Assembly: GCF_036013915.1 (NCBI RefSeq) | Contig: NZ_CP107899.1 | Location: forward strand, 62,001-126,000 | Source: Streptomyces sp. NBC_00464 | GTDB taxonomy: Bacteria; Actinomycetota; Actinomycetes; Streptomycetales; Streptomycetaceae | Direction: 5' to 3' | Length of the DNA: 64,000 bases | In this document: positions 62,242 to 64,000 of the stretch, piece after piece | Position numbering within the stretch: position 1 is the first letter of the stretch | Layout: every line of letters starts with the position of its first letter | Made by a program: the position numbers and the translations under genes | The notes under the pieces: model-generated | Database searches by the model: none | Told to the model about the DNA's origin: nothing | Seen by the model: the letters and a program-made list of their open reading frames with translations, nothing else

Positions 62242-63293
62242 AGACCGAGAAGTGGATCGTCAGCGAGCACAACGACGGCGTGCCGGACGTGGACCGGATG
62301 TACGTGAAGGTGGTGGAGGAGCTCGACACCGACCTGGCCGAGGACGAGATGCTGCTGCGCACGCGGTACGTCTCCGTCGACCCGTACCTCCACGGGATCG
62401 CCCTGGACACCCCGATGGGCGACCACATGGGCGCCGACTCGATCATGGAGGTGCTGGCGGCCGGACCGCGGGCGATGTTCGGCGTCGGGGACCTCGTGCA
62501 GGGCTTCGGCGGCTGGCGCACCCACCTGGTCAGTAACGGCGCGGGGGCGCTGTGGCAGACCGGCACGTTCCCGATGGTCTTCCCCGCGTACCGGAAGCTG
62601 GACCCGGCCCACTACGACGAGGCGCTGCCGCTGAGCACCGCGCTCGGCATCCTCGGCGGCGCCGGGATGACCGCGTGGGGCGCCCTCACCACCTTCCTGG
62701 CCGTACGGACCGGCGACACGGTCCTGATCAGCGGCGCGTCCGGCGCGATCGGCACGCTGGTCGGGCAGCTGGCGAAGCGGGCGGGCGCGCGGGTGGTGGG
62801 CACGACCGGTTCGCCGGAGAAGGCGGCGCGGCTGACGGCGCTCGGCTTCGACGCCGTCGTCGTCTTCCGGCACGGCGGGGACCCTGCGCAGCTCCGCGAG
62901 GACCTGGCGAAGGCGGCTCCTGGCGGCGTCGACCGGTACTTCGACAACCTCGGCGGGGTCATGACCGACACCGTCTTCACGATGCTCACCGTGGACAGCC
63001 GGGTCGCGGTGTGCTGGCAGTGGGCGAGCCAGGTCGGCGGCGAGTGGACCGGGCCCCGGCTGCTGCCGTACATCATGTTCCCGCGCACGACGATCCGCGG
63101 GATCTTCGCGCTGGAGTGGTTCACCGAGGACAAGTGGGCGGCGCTGCACGCCGAGCTGGGGCCGCTGGTGCGCGCCGGCGAGATCCGCTACCAGCAGACC
63201 GTGCACCACGGCTTCGACTCCATTCCCGCCGCCTACCGCAGCCTGTACACCGACCGCGCGGCGTCCTTCGGCAAGGTGCTGGTCGAGCTGTGA
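62238..63293 (+). CDS. ftdE: NADP-dependent medium-chain reductase of PTM cluster
   Basis: 351-residue zinc-free medium-chain reductase close to the curcumin/leukotriene reductase branch. VSVDPYLHGIALDTPMG in the N-terminal domain, the nucleotide loop VLISGASGAIGTLVGQLAK and YFDNLGGVMTDTVF are characteristic. In PTM pathways the homologue (FtdE, IkaC) closes the inner ring by reduction. GTG start, preceded by AGGAG, overlaps the previous stop; its own stop overlaps the Rieske start. Confidence 0.9.
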   Translation: MKTEKWIVSEHNDGVPDVDRMYVKVVEELDTDLAEDEMLLRTRYVSVDPYLHGIALDTPMGDHMGADSIMEVLAAGPRAMFGVGDLVQGFGGWRTHLVSNGAGALWQTGTFPMVFPAYRKLDPAHYDEALPLSTALGILGGAGMTAWGALTTFLAVRTGDTVLISGASGAIGTLVGQLAKRAGARVVGTTGSPEKAARLTALGFDAVVVFRHGGDPAQLREDLAKAAPGGVDRYFDNLGGVMTDTVFTMLTVDSRVAVCWQWASQVGGEWTGPRLLPYIMFPRTTIRGIFALEWFTEDKWAALHAELGPLVRAGEIRYQQTVHHGFDSIPAAYRSLYTDRAASFGKVLVEL

Positions 63294-64000
63294 GGCGCGG
63301 CCACACCCGGGCGCTCACGGAGGGCCCGAGCCCGGCCGACGCGCACGAGCCAGTCCTGCCGTACCCCGACGGCTGGTTCTCGGTGGCGTTCTCCTCGGAG
63401 GTGGTGCGGGGGACGCTGCTGACCCGGCCGCTCCAGGGCGAGGACGTGGTGCTCTACCGGCTCCGCGACGGCGAGGTGCGGGCGGTCCGCCCGTACTGCC
63501 CGCACCTGGGGGCGCATCTCGGGCTCGGCGCGCTGGAGGGCGACGAACTGCTGTGCCCCTTCCACCGCTTCGCCTTCGGCCCGGACGGCGCCTGCACGCG
63601 GACGGGGTACGGCACGCCCCCGCCGCCGTCCTCGGACCTGACCCTGCTGCCGGTGCGCGAGGTCGACGGCGCCGTCTTCGTGTGGCGGCACCACGACGGG
63701 CGGGCGCCGGACTGGGAGCTCACGCCCTGGCACACGCTCGGGACGCGGGCGCCGCGGTTGGCCGCGTGGGAGATGGCGGGGCACAGCCAGGACGTGGTCG
63801 AGAACACGGTGGACATCGGGCACTTCACGCCGCTGCACGGCTGGGGCGCGTCGGAGGTAGCCGAGCCGGCGGTCTTCGAGGGGCGGTCCTTCCGGGTCTC
63901 GGTGCGCTCCGAGGAGCGGGTGCCGCTGCTGGGCGCGAGTCCGCTGGAGGTGACGCTGGAGGGCAACGGGATCAGCCGGGTGCACGTGTGCACGGCGCTC
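63290..64000 (+). CDS. Rieske [2Fe-2S] oxygenase, partial at window end
   Basis: GTG at 63290 overlaps the reductase stop (GTGA); the frame stays open for 237 codons to the window edge. The Rieske ligands are C70, H72 (CPH) and C89, H92 (CPFH), spaced as in non-heme oxygenases. The start of the catalytic domain carries ENTVDIGHFTPLH with two histidines for the mononuclear iron. It needs a separate ferredoxin/reductase. Coupled to the PTM genes, so it most likely oxidises the macrolactam. Clusters I know carry a P450 in this place. KshA-like family; 3' end unseen. Confidence 0.88.
   Translation, partial: MRRGHTRALTEGPSPADAHEPVLPYPDGWFSVAFSSEVVRGTLLTRPLQGEDVVLYRLRDGEVRAVRPYCPHLGAHLGLGALEGDELLCPFHRFAFGPDGACTRTGYGTPPPPSSDLTLLPVREVDGAVFVWRHHDGRAPDWELTPWHTLGTRAPRLAAWEMAGHSQDVVENTVDIGHFTPLHGWGASEVAEPAVFEGRSFRVSVRSEERVPLLGASPLEVTLEGNGISRVHVCTAL

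Overview
The window reads as a Streptomyces chromosome. It is very GC-rich, has strong third-position G/C bias, many ATGA/GTGA gene overlaps, and families typical of the genus (SARP/AfsR regulator, LAL-type LuxR regulator, DUF2510 protein, lutABC, a DeoR/LacI-controlled sugar ABC operon). No rRNA, CRISPR array or replication origin was seen. Names come from reading conserved motifs by eye; no search was run.

Layout. 0.25-11.4 kb: a conserved protein with two TTA codons, an APC amino acid permease, a TauE-type exporter, then a DeoR/LacI hybrid regulator next to a five-gene carbohydrate operon (binding lipoprotein, two permeases, 2-hydroxyacid dehydrogenase, DUF2264-like enzyme). 11.4-15.3 kb: lactate utilisation genes lutABC, a FadR-type regulator and a matching operator. 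15.4-33 kb: core-type genes, including an S66 peptidase, enoyl-CoA hydratase, TPR protein, EF-G paralogue, long-form GAPDH, F420-type oxidoreductase, LAL regulator, and a secreted subtilase with a seven-repeat propeller preceded by a 46-aa coupled acidic peptide.

33.3-37.3 kb: a compact five-gene operon that looks like an undescribed ribosomal-peptide (RiPP-like) system. It has a 58-aa acidic-leader peptide with a hydrophobic/proline-rich tail, an unknown helical protein, two paralogous unknown proteins sharing a THTVFHxTDW motif, and a serine hydrolase with intact SxxK/YSN/HxG motifs. The last four frames are closely spaced or overlapping.

37.3-48 kb: an integration hot spot and gene graveyard. 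Two 3' halves of tRNA-Pro(GGG), each with its own terminator, bracket a segment carrying a secreted M23 peptidase and a SARP/AfsR regulator with two TTA codons. Beyond lie a GNAT gene between direct repeats, an IS5 scrap, a frameshifted XRE/MmyB regulator beside an intact SnoaL-like/MDR pair, an ECF sigma factor remnant, a broken tyrosine integrase and a truncated ISAs1 transposase.

48.5-64 kb (running off the end): a polycyclic tetramate macrolactam (PTM) cluster. It holds a fatty-acid-hydroxylase-type protein, a single-module iterative PKS-NRPS (KS-AT-DH-KR-ACP-C-A-PCP-TE) whose adenylation pocket reads as ornithine-specific, two phytoene-desaturase-like flavoproteins and an MDR reductase. 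The next gene is a Rieske oxygenase, where the PTM clusters I know carry a cytochrome P450.
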